This document shows, one piece after another, positions 1 through 8,120 of a stretch of DNA of 64,000 bases. The notes below the pieces were generated by a model. The model was not told the DNA's origin, did not search any database, and worked only from the letters and a program-made list of their open reading frames with translations. The stretch lies in the NCBI GenBank assembly GCA_047975545.1, contig JBKEDS010000014.1:80836-144835 (forward strand). The letters are read 5' to 3'. Made by a program: the position numbers and the translations under genes. This DNA is from JBKEDS01 sp047975545 (lineage in GTDB: Bacteria > Bacteroidota > Bacteroidia > Flavobacteriales > Flavobacteriaceae). How positions within the stretch are numbered: position 1 is the stretch's first letter; each line of letters begins with the position of its first letter.

Positions 1-1258
1 ACATTACGGTTGCATTTGGTGCGAGGCCACCTTCCAAAATTTCGTCCCAACCTATTATTTTTTTGCCTTTAGAGTTTACGAACTTTTCCATGCGCTGTAC
101 AAAATAGCTTTGCAGTTCATGTTCATCTTTTAACCCTAATTCCTTTATCCGCTTTTGGCAGTGGGGGCACGCTTTCCAATTGGTTTTTGGGCACTCGTCG
201 CCACCAATATGGATGTACGCCGAAGGAAATAGCGGCATAACTTCTTCTAAAACGCCTTCCAAAAGCGCAAAGGTTTCGTCCTTACCGGCACAGAACACAT
301 CGCTAACAACGCCCCAGCTTTCGTATACTACTTTTGGGGTTCCCGCAGCTTGAAGTGCCTTGCTTTTTTCGGAAAGCATATCCGAGCGGTCCACCGTGTT
401 CTTCTCAGGAAAACAACTTAAATATGGGTATGCAGCAATAGCAGCCGAGGCATGCCCGGGCATTTCAATTTCCGGAATTACGGTTACGTGGCGCTCTGCG
501 GCATAGGCCACGACATCCTTAACGTCTTCTTGGGTGTAAAATCCGCCGTAAGGGGTTTGGTCGTTACCTTCACCTGGGTAGTGCCCTATTAAAGTACCAT
601 TTCTAAAAGCGCCAACTTCGGTTAGTTTGGGGTATTTTTTAATTTCGATACGCCAGCCTTGGTCGTCGGTTAAATGCCAATGAAAGGTGTTCATTTTGTG
701 CAGGGCTATTAAATCGATGTACTTTTTAACAAAATCGACCGGATAAAAATAGCGGCTAACATCCAAGTGCATGCCCCTGTACCCATACCTTGGGCTGTCC
801 TCGATTACTACGGCCGGGATGGTTAATTCTCCCTCGACAGCGCCTTTTTCGGCACTTGCGGGCAATAATTGGCGTAAACTTTGAATACCGTAAAAAACAC
901 CCTTGCCTGTTTTTCCCGAAATTTCTATGGTTTTATAATTTACCGACAGTTTATAGCCTTCATCGTTAGTTATTGAATTATCGATTTTTAACACAATGCT
1001 TCCCGATGAGTTGTTACAACTTACGGGAAATCCAGAAGCAAGGCTTAACATTTCGGATAAATAGGTAGCTTCCAACTTTAAATCGTCGGGTGCTTGCACA
1101 GCCGTTTTGTTATTCACCAAAAACCGCCCGTTTTCTATATTTAAAGAAACAGGTTTGGGAATAATTTGATAATCGGTTTCGGCATTAACGATTTCGGCGT
1201 ACTTGTTCGTACACGACATGGCCAGCAGGCAACATGCTAATATTGAAAAAAGTTTCAT
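1..1258 (-). CDS. GH20 beta-N-acetylhexosaminidase, lipoprotein (C-terminus outside window)
   Basis: Exo-acting enzyme expected to remove terminal beta-linked GlcNAc or GalNAc from oligosaccharides in the periplasm or at the cell surface. Reading back from the ATG at 1258 gives an open frame of about 419 codons that runs off the window. It begins with a lipoprotein signal whose lipobox ends LLAMSC, followed by the GH20b-like alpha/beta domain and then the GH20 barrel (GMHLDVSR, HWHLTDDQGWR). The catalytic Asp-Glu pair lies in HIGGDECPKTNW (D354, E355), the GH20 substrate-assisted signature. The family is usually 540-770 residues, so roughly the last third is missing here. It is the last visible gene of the amino-sugar operon, separated from the NagB-like gene by a palindromic repeat. 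GlcNAc versus GalNAc preference cannot be read from sequence. Confidence 0.95.
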   Translation of the reverse strand, partial: MKLFSILACCLLAMSCTNKYAEIVNAETDYQIIPKPVSLNIENGRFLVNNKTAVQAPDDLKLEATYLSEMLSLASGFPVSCNNSSGSIVLKIDNSITNDEGYKLSVNYKTIEISGKTGKGVFYGIQSLRQLLPASAEKGAVEGELTIPAVVIEDSPRYGYRGMHLDVSRYFYPVDFVKKYIDLIALHKMNTFHWHLTDDQGWRIEIKKYPKLTEVGAFRNGTLIGHYPGEGNDQTPYGGFYTQEDVKDVVAYAAERHVTVIPEIEMPGHASAAIAAYPYLSCFPEKNTVDRSDMLSEKSKALQAAGTPKVVYESWGVVSDVFCAGKDETFALLEGVLEEVMPLFPSAYIHIGGDECPKTNWKACPHCQKRIKELGLKDEHELQSYFVQRMEKFVNSKGKKIIGWDEILEGGLAPNATVM

Positions 1259-1282
1259 AGTTTGGTTGGTTTAAATGATTTT

Positions 1283-1455
1283 GAATATCCGTATTTATAC
1301 CTAAAATAAGTATTTTTTTGTTATTCTGAATCTTTCGACTTTGCTCAAGATAAACTAAAGTGAAGAATCTCTACATGCAATAATAAAGAGATTCTTCGTT
1401 CCTCAGAATAACAGAATCCAATAAATCTAAAGAATTAGGATGAATACGGATATTC
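1283..1455. repeat. nested inverted-repeat element between the NagB-like and GH20 genes
   Basis: Three sets of inverted arms are nested in this spacer. The outer 13-base arms (GAATATCCGTATT) are at 1283-1295 and 1443-1455. The middle 10-base arms (GTTATTCTGA) are at 1320-1329 and 1403-1412. The inner 11-base arms (GAAGAATCTCT) are at 1362-1372 and 1387-1397. All are perfect matches. The RNA could fold as one long interrupted hairpin. It may be a mobile intergenic repeat and could reduce transcription into the GH20 gene. Confidence 0.8.
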
Positions 1456-1464
1456 ATTAAATGA

Positions 1465-3393
1465 TTAATAATGCCAGCGCACAAAGGCTTCCATGGCGGC
1501 ATAACGCGATAAGCCCAACAAATCGTAAAGTTCGGCGGTTTCGCGGTTTCGGTCTTCGGCACGTTGCCAAAACTCCCTACTATCGGCGCCTTGGAACACT
1601 ACACCGTCCTTTTGCGATTGGTGCTTAAAAATGCCTTTTCGCTTTTGTAGTACTTGGTCGGGACTCATGGGCACGGCCATTTCAATTTCGTCTATGCCCC
1701 ACTCCTGCCACGCGCCGCGGTACAGCCACAGCCAGCAATCGTCCATAAATTTTTTGGACTTTAGGTTTTTTACCGCTGCAAAAACAGCATCCAAGCATAC
1801 TTTATGGGTACCGTGCGGGTCGGCCAAATCGCCTGCCGCATAAATTTGGTGCGGTTTTATTTTTTCGATTAAATCCATTGTTATTTGAATATCCGCCTCG
1901 CCCAGTGGTTTTTTCTCGATAGCACCCGTTTCGTAAAACGGCATTTCCATAAAATGGATTTGGCTATCGGGCAACCCAACATAATGGCAAGTTGCACGGG
2001 CTTCACCTTTACGTATTATACCTTTAATATAGCGAACTTCGGGAATATCGATTTCGCTCGATTTTTTGTTTTTAAGAAACTCAACGGCCCTTTTATAAAT
2101 AGCTTGGGCTTCTTTACTTTCAATACCGAATTTTTCGTTATAATCGACAACAAAATGGGCAAAACGAAGCGCCTCATCATCGGCTACCGCAATATTTCCC
2201 GAGGTTTGGTATCCTACGTGTACTTCGTGGCCTTGGTCCTGAAGGCGTTGGAAGGTGCCGCCCATACTTATAATATCGTCGTCGGGGTGCGGGCTAAAGA
2301 TAAGCACCCGTTTTTTTGCGGGTTCGGCACGTTCCGGACGGTAGGTATCATCGGCATTGGGCTTGCCTCCCGGCCAGCCTGTAATAGTGTGCTGTATATC
2401 GTTAAATATTTTAATGTTAATATCGTACGAAGGCCCGAAATCGGCCAATAAATCGCTCATGCCGTTTTCGATATAATCGGCATCGGTAAGCATTAAAATT
2501 GGTTTTTTAAGATGAAGCGCCAAGTTTAACACGGCTTTTCTAATAAGTTTATCCGTCCACTCTACTTTTTCCACCAACCAAGGGCTGTTAATTCTGGTTA
2601 ATTTTGATGCAGCTTCTTTATCGAGAACAAAAGTAGCGTTACGGTGTTCCTGTAAATACGAAGCTGGCACACGACTGGTTACAGTGCCTTCGACAGACTC
2701 CTTAATAATAGCCGATTTTTTTTCGCCCCAAGCCATTAAAATAACACGTTTGGCTTCCATAATTTTTTTCACCCCAAGGGTAATGGCTGTTCTTGGTGTG
2801 TTGGACAATCCTGAAAAATCGCCACTGGCCGCCACCCTTGTAATGTGGTCCAAGGCTACCAATCGGGTTTTTGAGTTTTGCAAGGAACCGGATTCGTTAA
2901 ACCCGATATGCCCGTTGCCTCCAATACCCAATATTTGCAGGTCTATGCCGCCCATGGCTTCAATTTTGGCCTCGTATTGGTTACAGTAATCGGCTATGGC
3001 TTCTTTTGAAAGCGTACCGTCGGGAATGTGGCAGTTTTCGGGTAAAATATCAACTTGGTTAAACAGCAGCTCTTTCATAAACCTAACATAACTGTTTACC
3101 GAGTCGGGTTCCATGGGGTAATATTCGTCTAAGTTGAAGGACACCACATTTTTAAAGCTCAAGCCTTCTTCTTTGTGCAAACGCACCAATTCGGCATAAA
3201 GTCCTTTGGGCGAAGACCCGGTTGCCAACCCTAAAACGCAAGTTTGCTTTTGGGTTTGCTTAACCCGGATTAAATCGGCTATTTCCTTGGCAACGGCCTT
3301 TGATGCCGCTGCGGAATCTTCAAACATTACGGTTCCTATATTTTCAAAACGTTTTTCGAAACCTGTTGCTTTGTCTATACTACTTTTTAACAT
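1465..3393 (-). CDS. nagB: glucosamine-6-phosphate deaminase (NagB) fused to a PIG-L/LmbE deacetylase domain
   Basis: The N-terminal half (about residues 15-265) is a NagB sugar-phosphate isomerase/deaminase that converts glucosamine-6-phosphate to fructose-6-phosphate and ammonia. Visible features are the Asp of FNLDEYY (D89) and the GIGGNGHIGFNE loop (N160, H162, E167), the Asn form also seen in Gram-positive NagB. The C-terminal half (about 360-640) is a PIG-L/LmbE zinc deacetylase with SPHPDDD (H369, D371, D372) and a later DPHGTH motif supplying the third ligand. At 642 residues it is more than twice a plain NagB; this fused form is known in Bacteroidota. It follows the transporter by 48 bases in the minus-strand operon. 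The deacetylase substrate is unknown; acetylated amino-sugar phosphates are an obvious possibility because no nagA is visible. Confidence 0.9.
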   Translation of the reverse strand: MLKSSIDKATGFEKRFENIGTVMFEDSAAASKAVAKEIADLIRVKQTQKQTCVLGLATGSSPKGLYAELVRLHKEEGLSFKNVVSFNLDEYYPMEPDSVNSYVRFMKELLFNQVDILPENCHIPDGTLSKEAIADYCNQYEAKIEAMGGIDLQILGIGGNGHIGFNESGSLQNSKTRLVALDHITRVAASGDFSGLSNTPRTAITLGVKKIMEAKRVILMAWGEKKSAIIKESVEGTVTSRVPASYLQEHRNATFVLDKEAASKLTRINSPWLVEKVEWTDKLIRKAVLNLALHLKKPILMLTDADYIENGMSDLLADFGPSYDINIKIFNDIQHTITGWPGGKPNADDTYRPERAEPAKKRVLIFSPHPDDDIISMGGTFQRLQDQGHEVHVGYQTSGNIAVADDEALRFAHFVVDYNEKFGIESKEAQAIYKRAVEFLKNKKSSEIDIPEVRYIKGIIRKGEARATCHYVGLPDSQIHFMEMPFYETGAIEKKPLGEADIQITMDLIEKIKPHQIYAAGDLADPHGTHKVCLDAVFAAVKNLKSKKFMDDCWLWLYRGAWQEWGIDEIEMAVPMSPDQVLQKRKGIFKHQSQKDGVVFQGADSREFWQRAEDRNRETAELYDLLGLSRYAAMEAFVRWHY

Positions 3394-3441
3394 GGTTGAT
3401 AATGTGTTATTTTGTTATTTTTAGTTTGTGTTTATTCTGAA

Positions 3442-4821
3442 TTAATTTTTGGACCAACTGCGGTATTTATGGCCTTTTATGGCAAAAAACAATATCATTA
3501 AATACGATGGGATTAACATAGCATAAGCCAATTGGTTACCGCTTTTTGCAGCGGTATCGCCCGCCAACTCATTTGCCGTGTTAATGGAGTCGGCAATGGC
3601 ACCGTAAATTAAGGGGAATATAGCCCCACCGATAATGGCCATGATTAGCATGGCGCCCCCTATTTTGGTATAGCCCCCCAAATCCTGCAAGGCCATAGGC
3701 CAAATAGCGGGCCAACACAGCGCATTTGCCAAGCCCAACGACGCTACCAATAGAATTACAACGGGGAATTTTTCAATACCGAAAAACGAAATACTTACGT
3801 CGGGGGAAATTGTAATAATCAAAATTACCAAAAACAAGCCCAGCAACCCTGATACTTTTAACGCCGTAGCTTGCGATACTACTTTAGGGATTAATAAAAT
3901 TCCTAAAATATAACCAATACACATGGCCGTCATGGTAAACGAGGTTAGCTTTAGATAAAAATCGCCTTTTTCGCCATAAACGCCCAATTGTTTCCCGAAA
4001 CCACCTATGGAATCGCCCGCCAAAACCTCAACCGACATGTACAACATTAATGTTATTACGCCCAAAACTAATTGCGGGTATTTTAATACGTTTTTAATTT
4101 GGGTGAAAATACTTTGGTGGCCTACTTTTCCATCTTCGTCCAAATCGATTTCCGGTAGCGGCGAAAATTTAAGCAACACGGCCAACAACAATATTATTAA
4201 GCCCATGTACAAATATGGTGTTTGAAGCTGCAAGGCCAAGGCATCTAAGGAGGCTTCTTTGGTAGCTTCGTCCATTAACGCAATTTTTTCAGCGGTGTAA
4301 TCGCCCATATTGGACAGTACCAATGCCGTTAATGCCAATGGCGCAATAAAGCCCGCCAATTTGTTGCCAATACCCAAAATACTAATACGGGCTGCCGCAC
4401 TTTCCCTTGGCCCGATTACCACCACATAGGGGTTGGATGCCGTTTGCAACAAGGCTAAACCCGTACCCATAACAAACAATGCGATTAGAAAAAACAAATA
4501 CGTTCTGGAAGCTGCTGCCGGATAAAACATAAAGGCGCCCAAAGCTATAACCACCAAACCGAGGGACAAGCCATTTTTATAGCCCACCCGCTCGATAACC
4601 CAAGACGAAGGTATGGCCATAACAAAATAGGCTATATAAAAAGCGAAGGTTACAAAATACGATTGCGATTCGGTTAGCTCGCATGCCATTTTAAAAAACG
4701 GGATTAGCGGCCCGTTTAACCAGGTTACAAACCCGAAAATAAAAAACAGGGTGGTTAAAATTACCATGGGGATTAAAGTGCCGCCCTGGTTCTTTTCTGC
4801 TGAATTGGAAACTTGTGTCAT
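3442..4821 (-). CDS. sugar MFS transporter, FucP/NagP-like
   Basis: Inner-membrane proton-coupled sugar importer of the FHS/FucP branch of the major facilitator superfamily. The 459 residues show about 12 hydrophobic segments, the first starting near residue 17 (PMVILTTLFFIFGFVTWLNG), the segment 1 pattern of FucP and NagP permeases. A typical loop (ERVGYKNG) follows segment 2, and LQTASNPYVVVIGP in segment 4 is also characteristic. It lies 12 bases after the kinase gene and 48 before the NagB fusion. That context suggests it imports N-acetylglucosamine or N-acetylgalactosamine released by the GH20 enzyme. Substrate is an inference; fucose or glucose/galactose permeases share the same fold. 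Confidence 0.9.
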   Translation of the reverse strand: MTQVSNSAEKNQGGTLIPMVILTTLFFIFGFVTWLNGPLIPFFKMACELTESQSYFVTFAFYIAYFVMAIPSSWVIERVGYKNGLSLGLVVIALGAFMFYPAAASRTYLFFLIALFVMGTGLALLQTASNPYVVVIGPRESAAARISILGIGNKLAGFIAPLALTALVLSNMGDYTAEKIALMDEATKEASLDALALQLQTPYLYMGLIILLLAVLLKFSPLPEIDLDEDGKVGHQSIFTQIKNVLKYPQLVLGVITLMLYMSVEVLAGDSIGGFGKQLGVYGEKGDFYLKLTSFTMTAMCIGYILGILLIPKVVSQATALKVSGLLGLFLVILIITISPDVSISFFGIEKFPVVILLVASLGLANALCWPAIWPMALQDLGGYTKIGGAMLIMAIIGGAIFPLIYGAIADSINTANELAGDTAAKSGNQLAYAMLIPSYLMILFFAIKGHKYRSWSKN

Positions 4822-4833
4822 TTTGTCTAATTG

Positions 4834-5925
4834 TTAATTGTTTAGTGTTTGAAGTTCGTTAAAATGCCCAGCCAAGCTTTTAACGAGCTTAAACTGGTTT
4901 TTGGCCCGTACTAAATTGTGTTCGGGATATTTGGTTTTAAAGTAAATATCGTTATTAAGAAAATCGGTTAAAAAGCGTAAACCTATAATAAAAATCATGG
5001 TTTTTGCGCCTAACGGAAGGTATTGTATTTCCAATGGTGTTAGTGCCGATTTCATGTTTTCCAAAAATCCTTTGGAATAGGCTTTGTAGTAAGCCACGTT
5101 AAAGTTAACCAAGTCCAAATTGGCCTCGTCCTCGGCAGCCGTACTGCAAATGGTACGAATGGCATCGCCAAAATCGTAGTGTACAATACCCGGCATAACC
5201 GTATCGGTATCGATAAGGCAAAGCCCTTTATCGTGCTTATTGAATAGGGCATTGGATATTTTGGTGTCGTTGTGGGTAACCCGCAATTTTATGTCGCCCG
5301 AATTTTTCAGGTTTTGTAAAATGTGCATTTCCTCCCGGGAGGCTTCAACAAAATCGATACTATCTTTTGCCAAGGTTTTTCGCTCTTCGGTAGCCAATTT
5401 TAAAGCGTCTTCAAACTGGCTGTAACGAAATGCCATATCGTGGAACTTGGGGATAACCTCTATTAATTCCGAGGCATCGAAATCGTCGGTTAGGGTTAAA
5501 AACTTACCAAGGAGCTTTCCGCCCTCATAAGCTATGGCCTCGCTGGTAACGACTTCGTGGGTAAAACTTTTTTTAATAAAGTACATTAAATTCCAATAAT
5601 TGCCCGCTTCATCTTGCACATAATAATTGTCGCTTGATTTTGATTTTGCGAACGACAGCACGCGGCGTTGGATTTTATTTTCTGGAAGTTTTTCTTGTCG
5701 TAATTTCTCTTGAATATGAAGGCTAACGGCAACCTTATTAGCTATAAGCCCCGGAACGTCCTTAAACACCATATGGTTAACGCGCTGTAAAACGAAGTAA
5801 GGCTTCTTTTCTGTTTTAATTAAATAAGTGTCGTTAATATGGCCGGAAGCCAGTTCCTTATAGGATTCGTATTTACCGCCGTGGGCAAATTGGTTAAAAA
5901 TGGTTTTTAGTTTAGTTTCTATCAT
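4834..5925 (-). CDS. N-acetylhexosamine 1-kinase-like phosphotransferase (APH fold)
   Basis: A 363-residue cytoplasmic kinase of the aminoglycoside-phosphotransferase fold, closest in pattern to NahK-type anomeric kinases that make HexNAc-1-phosphate. The catalytic loop reads THNDTKISN (H218, N219, D220) and the metal-binding segment LIDTDTVMPG (D239, D241), followed by DFGDAIR. The N-terminal ASGHINDTYLI is the usual nucleotide-binding start. Such proteins have often been annotated as mucin desulfatase or aminoglycoside phosphotransferase. Only one base separates it from the upstream nucleotidyltransferase, so the two are almost certainly co-transcribed. Together they suggest salvage of N-acetylhexosamine to a nucleotide sugar. 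Substrate is inferred from context. Confidence 0.85.
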   Translation of the reverse strand: MIETKLKTIFNQFAHGGKYESYKELASGHINDTYLIKTEKKPYFVLQRVNHMVFKDVPGLIANKVAVSLHIQEKLRQEKLPENKIQRRVLSFAKSKSSDNYYVQDEAGNYWNLMYFIKKSFTHEVVTSEAIAYEGGKLLGKFLTLTDDFDASELIEVIPKFHDMAFRYSQFEDALKLATEERKTLAKDSIDFVEASREEMHILQNLKNSGDIKLRVTHNDTKISNALFNKHDKGLCLIDTDTVMPGIVHYDFGDAIRTICSTAAEDEANLDLVNFNVAYYKAYSKGFLENMKSALTPLEIQYLPLGAKTMIFIIGLRFLTDFLNNDIYFKTKYPEHNLVRAKNQFKLVKSLAGHFNELQTLNN

Positions 5926-5926
5926 G

Positions 5927-6835
5927 CTACCAAAGTTTTACGGGATATATGTTTTGGGCTTTTAAGGCTTCGATGGCATTTTGCACAATGGCCTTATCTT
6001 CCTTATAGGTAACCCCAAACCATTTGGCATCGGATTTTAGCACTTTTACGTTAGCTATGCCCGACCTAAGAATTTCGTTTACTACCGAAGGGATATAAAA
6101 TTCGGCTTTTAAATTGCCTTTATTGGCTTCCAGAAATGTTTCGAACAATTGCTGCCCAAACTCGAAACATTTTGGCGTAAAGCCCCAAAAGTTCATGGAC
6201 ACAATGGTGTTTTCGTCTATGGGGATTAGTTTTCCATCGTTTTCATCATCTTCCCGCATTAGTTTGCCGTCTATTTTTTCGATATGGGTACGCTCGGTAA
6301 CATCGGTTAAAAAGCCGTTTTCGTCCACTTGGCACTCGCCCCGGGACACGTAGCCGTAATCGGAAACCGTGTTTTTCAACAAATAAGCAATAGAACTAAA
6401 GTTATACGACGTTTTATCAGTTTGTTTTAAGTAATTGGCCATGGTAACAAAAGCCTCGGCACCGTAAAAATCGTCGGCATTAATAATGGCAAAATTTTCG
6501 GCAACGGCATCTTTGGCCATTAAAAGCGCATGCCCCGTGCCCCATGGTTTTACACGCTCGGGGTCCACATATTGTTTTGGCACGCTGTCCAGTTCTTGGT
6601 ATACATAAGCCACTTCGGCCTTACCTTCCAGTTTTTTACTAAAAACGGCCTTAAACTCCGCTTCGAAACTTTTACGGATAATAAACACGAATTTCCCAAA
6701 TCCGGCCCTAAGAGCATCGTAAATCGAGAAATCGATAATAGTGTCGCCCTCGGGCGTAAAAGCATCCATTTGTTTCAGGCCTCCGTAGCGGCTTCCCATG
6801 CCCGCCGCCAAAATTACTAATGTTGGTTTTTCCAT
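5927..6835 (-). CDS. sugar-1-phosphate nucleotidyltransferase
   Basis: A 302-residue cytoplasmic nucleotidyltransferase expected to join an NTP (probably UTP) to a sugar-1-phosphate. The N-terminal LVILAAGMGSRYGGLKQ holds the GxGxR nucleotide-binding signature, and INADDFYGAEAF supplies the metal-binding Asp residues. It is the first gene of the minus-strand operon and sits one base before the kinase. The pairing suggests it activates the HexNAc-1-phosphate made by the kinase, giving UDP-HexNAc. It resembles enzymes annotated as UTP-glucose-1-phosphate uridylyltransferase, and the sugar is not certain. The 226 bases upstream hold the LacI-type operators shared with the divergent regulator gene. 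Confidence 0.85.
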   Translation of the reverse strand: MEKPTLVILAAGMGSRYGGLKQMDAFTPEGDTIIDFSIYDALRAGFGKFVFIIRKSFEAEFKAVFSKKLEGKAEVAYVYQELDSVPKQYVDPERVKPWGTGHALLMAKDAVAENFAIINADDFYGAEAFVTMANYLKQTDKTSYNFSSIAYLLKNTVSDYGYVSRGECQVDENGFLTDVTERTHIEKIDGKLMREDDENDGKLIPIDENTIVSMNFWGFTPKCFEFGQQLFETFLEANKGNLKAEFYIPSVVNEILRSGIANVKVLKSDAKWFGVTYKEDKAIVQNAIEALKAQNIYPVKLW

Positions 6836-6980
6836 TACTTTATTTTAAGTTGAAATTATTGTTAAAAATAACATTAAACCCCAATAAAACAAACCCTTAC
6901 AAACAAAAAACATGTTTTACCAAGATTGTAAACGTTACGAAAATATAGAATTTAAACCAATAAAAAAAGAAAAAAACAAT

Positions 6981-7004
6981 AAAAGTGTGTTCGAACACAC
7001 TTTT
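6981..7004. promoter_or_regulatory. 24-base perfect palindrome, putative LacI-family operator 1
   Basis: A perfect inverted repeat of AAAAGTGTGTTC and its complement, with a central CG step as in LacI/GalR-family operators. It lies between the divergent nucleotidyltransferase operon and the LacI-type gene. Its centre is 22 bases (about two helical turns) from the centre of the second palindrome. Confidence 0.8.
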
Positions 7005-7006
7005 TT

Positions 7007-7022
7007 ATGTGTTCGAACACAT
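7007..7022. promoter_or_regulatory. 16-base perfect palindrome, putative LacI-family operator 2
   Basis: ATGTGTTCGAACACAT is a perfect palindrome sharing the core TGTGTTCGAACACA with operator 1. It ends 27 bases before the -7 box of the regulator gene, so a bound repressor would cover the -33 region and could block the regulator's own transcription. Confidence 0.8.
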
Positions 7023-7049
7023 TTTATAAAAACCGTAGGCGATTTTTTA

Positions 7050-7057
7050 TATATTTG
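7050..7057 (+). promoter_or_regulatory. -7 box for the LacI-family gene
   Basis: TATATTTG fits the Bacteroidota -7 consensus TAnnTTTG exactly. It ends only four bases before the ATG at 7062, which predicts a leaderless or nearly leaderless transcript. No clear -33 TTTG is seen. Confidence 0.6.
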
Positions 7058-7061
7058 TGTA

Positions 7062-8105
7062 ATGCAGAAAAATTACACCATAAAGGATATTGCCGAACTG
7101 GCAGGGGTTTCCAAGGGTACGGTAGACCGAGTTTTGCACAAGCGCGGCAAGGTATCCGAGCTTGCCATGGAAAAAGTAAACGCTGTTTTAAACCAAATAG
7201 ACTACAAGCCCAATTTATTGGCAAAAAACCTAAAAAACAATAAACGCTACCGTGTTTCAATTTTGCTGCCCGATCCCAAGCACGACCCCTATTGGACGCC
7301 CTGCGTAACCGCCGTAAACACTATTACCGAAGAATTTAACGCCTTTAGCATTACTTTTGAAACTTATTTTTTCAATCCCAAAAACACGGCGTCGTTCTTG
7401 GATGCCAATGCCAAAATAATGGCAACATTACCCGATGCCGTACTTATGGTACCCCTATTTTTAAAGGAAAGCGCAACGGTTTTACAACAGTACGAAACAC
7501 TTAACATTATTGTTTCAACCATTAACAACAATGTAGACTCCAACAGTGTTAAAAGCTTTATTGGCCAAGATTTGCATACAAGCGGAAGGGTTGCCGCCAA
7601 GCTTATGCACAGCCTGATAAGGGAAGGCAACATAGCTATTATACACATAGACGAAAAGTATAAAAACGCTATTTTTATGCAGCAAAAGGAAAAAGGCTTT
7701 AAGCGTTATTTTAACGAACTGAATGCTTTTAACGGCAACATAACTCCTGTTAAACTAAAACATCCCGATTTTGAAGATACCCTAACCCGCTTTATAAACC
7801 AAGACCCTTTTTTAAAAGGCATTTTTGTAACCACATCGAAAGCGTACCAAGTAGCCGATGTTTTAAACCACATTAACCGCAACGATATAGCCTTGATTGG
7901 TTACGACCTATTAAACGAAAACGTAGCACATTTAAAACAGGGCGGTATTGATTTTTTAATACACCAAAATCCAAAACAGCAAACTTACTTAGGGCTTAAA
8001 AACATGGTAGAATTTTTACTTTTTGACAAACCCATACCCGAACAAATCCATTTACCCATAGACATTATAAATTCCGAAAACGTTACGCCTTTTATGCGCG
8101 ATTAA
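7062..8105 (+). CDS. LacI-family transcriptional regulator
   Basis: A 347-residue DNA-binding regulator. Residues 5-24 (TIKDIAELAGVSKGTVDRVL) are the LacI-type helix-turn-helix, followed by the hinge helix (NLLAKNLKNN) and a periplasmic-binding-protein-like sensor domain to the end. The open frame extends upstream to 6912, but that extension reads through both palindromic operators and a -7 box. The ATG at 7062 places the HTH at the usual position and is preferred. It is divergent from the amino-sugar operon, so it probably controls that operon and itself in response to an amino-sugar metabolite. Activator versus repressor role cannot be decided from sequence, though operator placement over its own promoter suggests autorepression. 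Confidence 0.9.
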   Translation: MQKNYTIKDIAELAGVSKGTVDRVLHKRGKVSELAMEKVNAVLNQIDYKPNLLAKNLKNNKRYRVSILLPDPKHDPYWTPCVTAVNTITEEFNAFSITFETYFFNPKNTASFLDANAKIMATLPDAVLMVPLFLKESATVLQQYETLNIIVSTINNNVDSNSVKSFIGQDLHTSGRVAAKLMHSLIREGNIAIIHIDEKYKNAIFMQQKEKGFKRYFNELNAFNGNITPVKLKHPDFEDTLTRFINQDPFLKGIFVTTSKAYQVADVLNHINRNDIALIGYDLLNENVAHLKQGGIDFLIHQNPKQQTYLGLKNMVEFLLFDKPIPEQIHLPIDIINSENVTPFMRD

Positions 8106-8120
8106 AGCAATCCTATTTTT

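Noticed and set aside
1885..2451. 188-codon open frame on the plus strand.
   Set aside because: It lies wholly inside the NagB/PIG-L gene on the opposite strand and has no recognisable domain; shadow frame.
4834..5925. Aminoglycoside resistance kinase or mucin desulfatase.
   Set aside because: The fold is shared, but the operon of amino-sugar genes and the NahK-like motifs favour a HexNAc kinase.
6912..7061. Longer N-terminus for the LacI-family gene (50 extra codons).
   Set aside because: The stretch contains both palindromic operators and the -7 box, and LacI proteins place the HTH at the extreme N-terminus, as the ATG at 7062 does.
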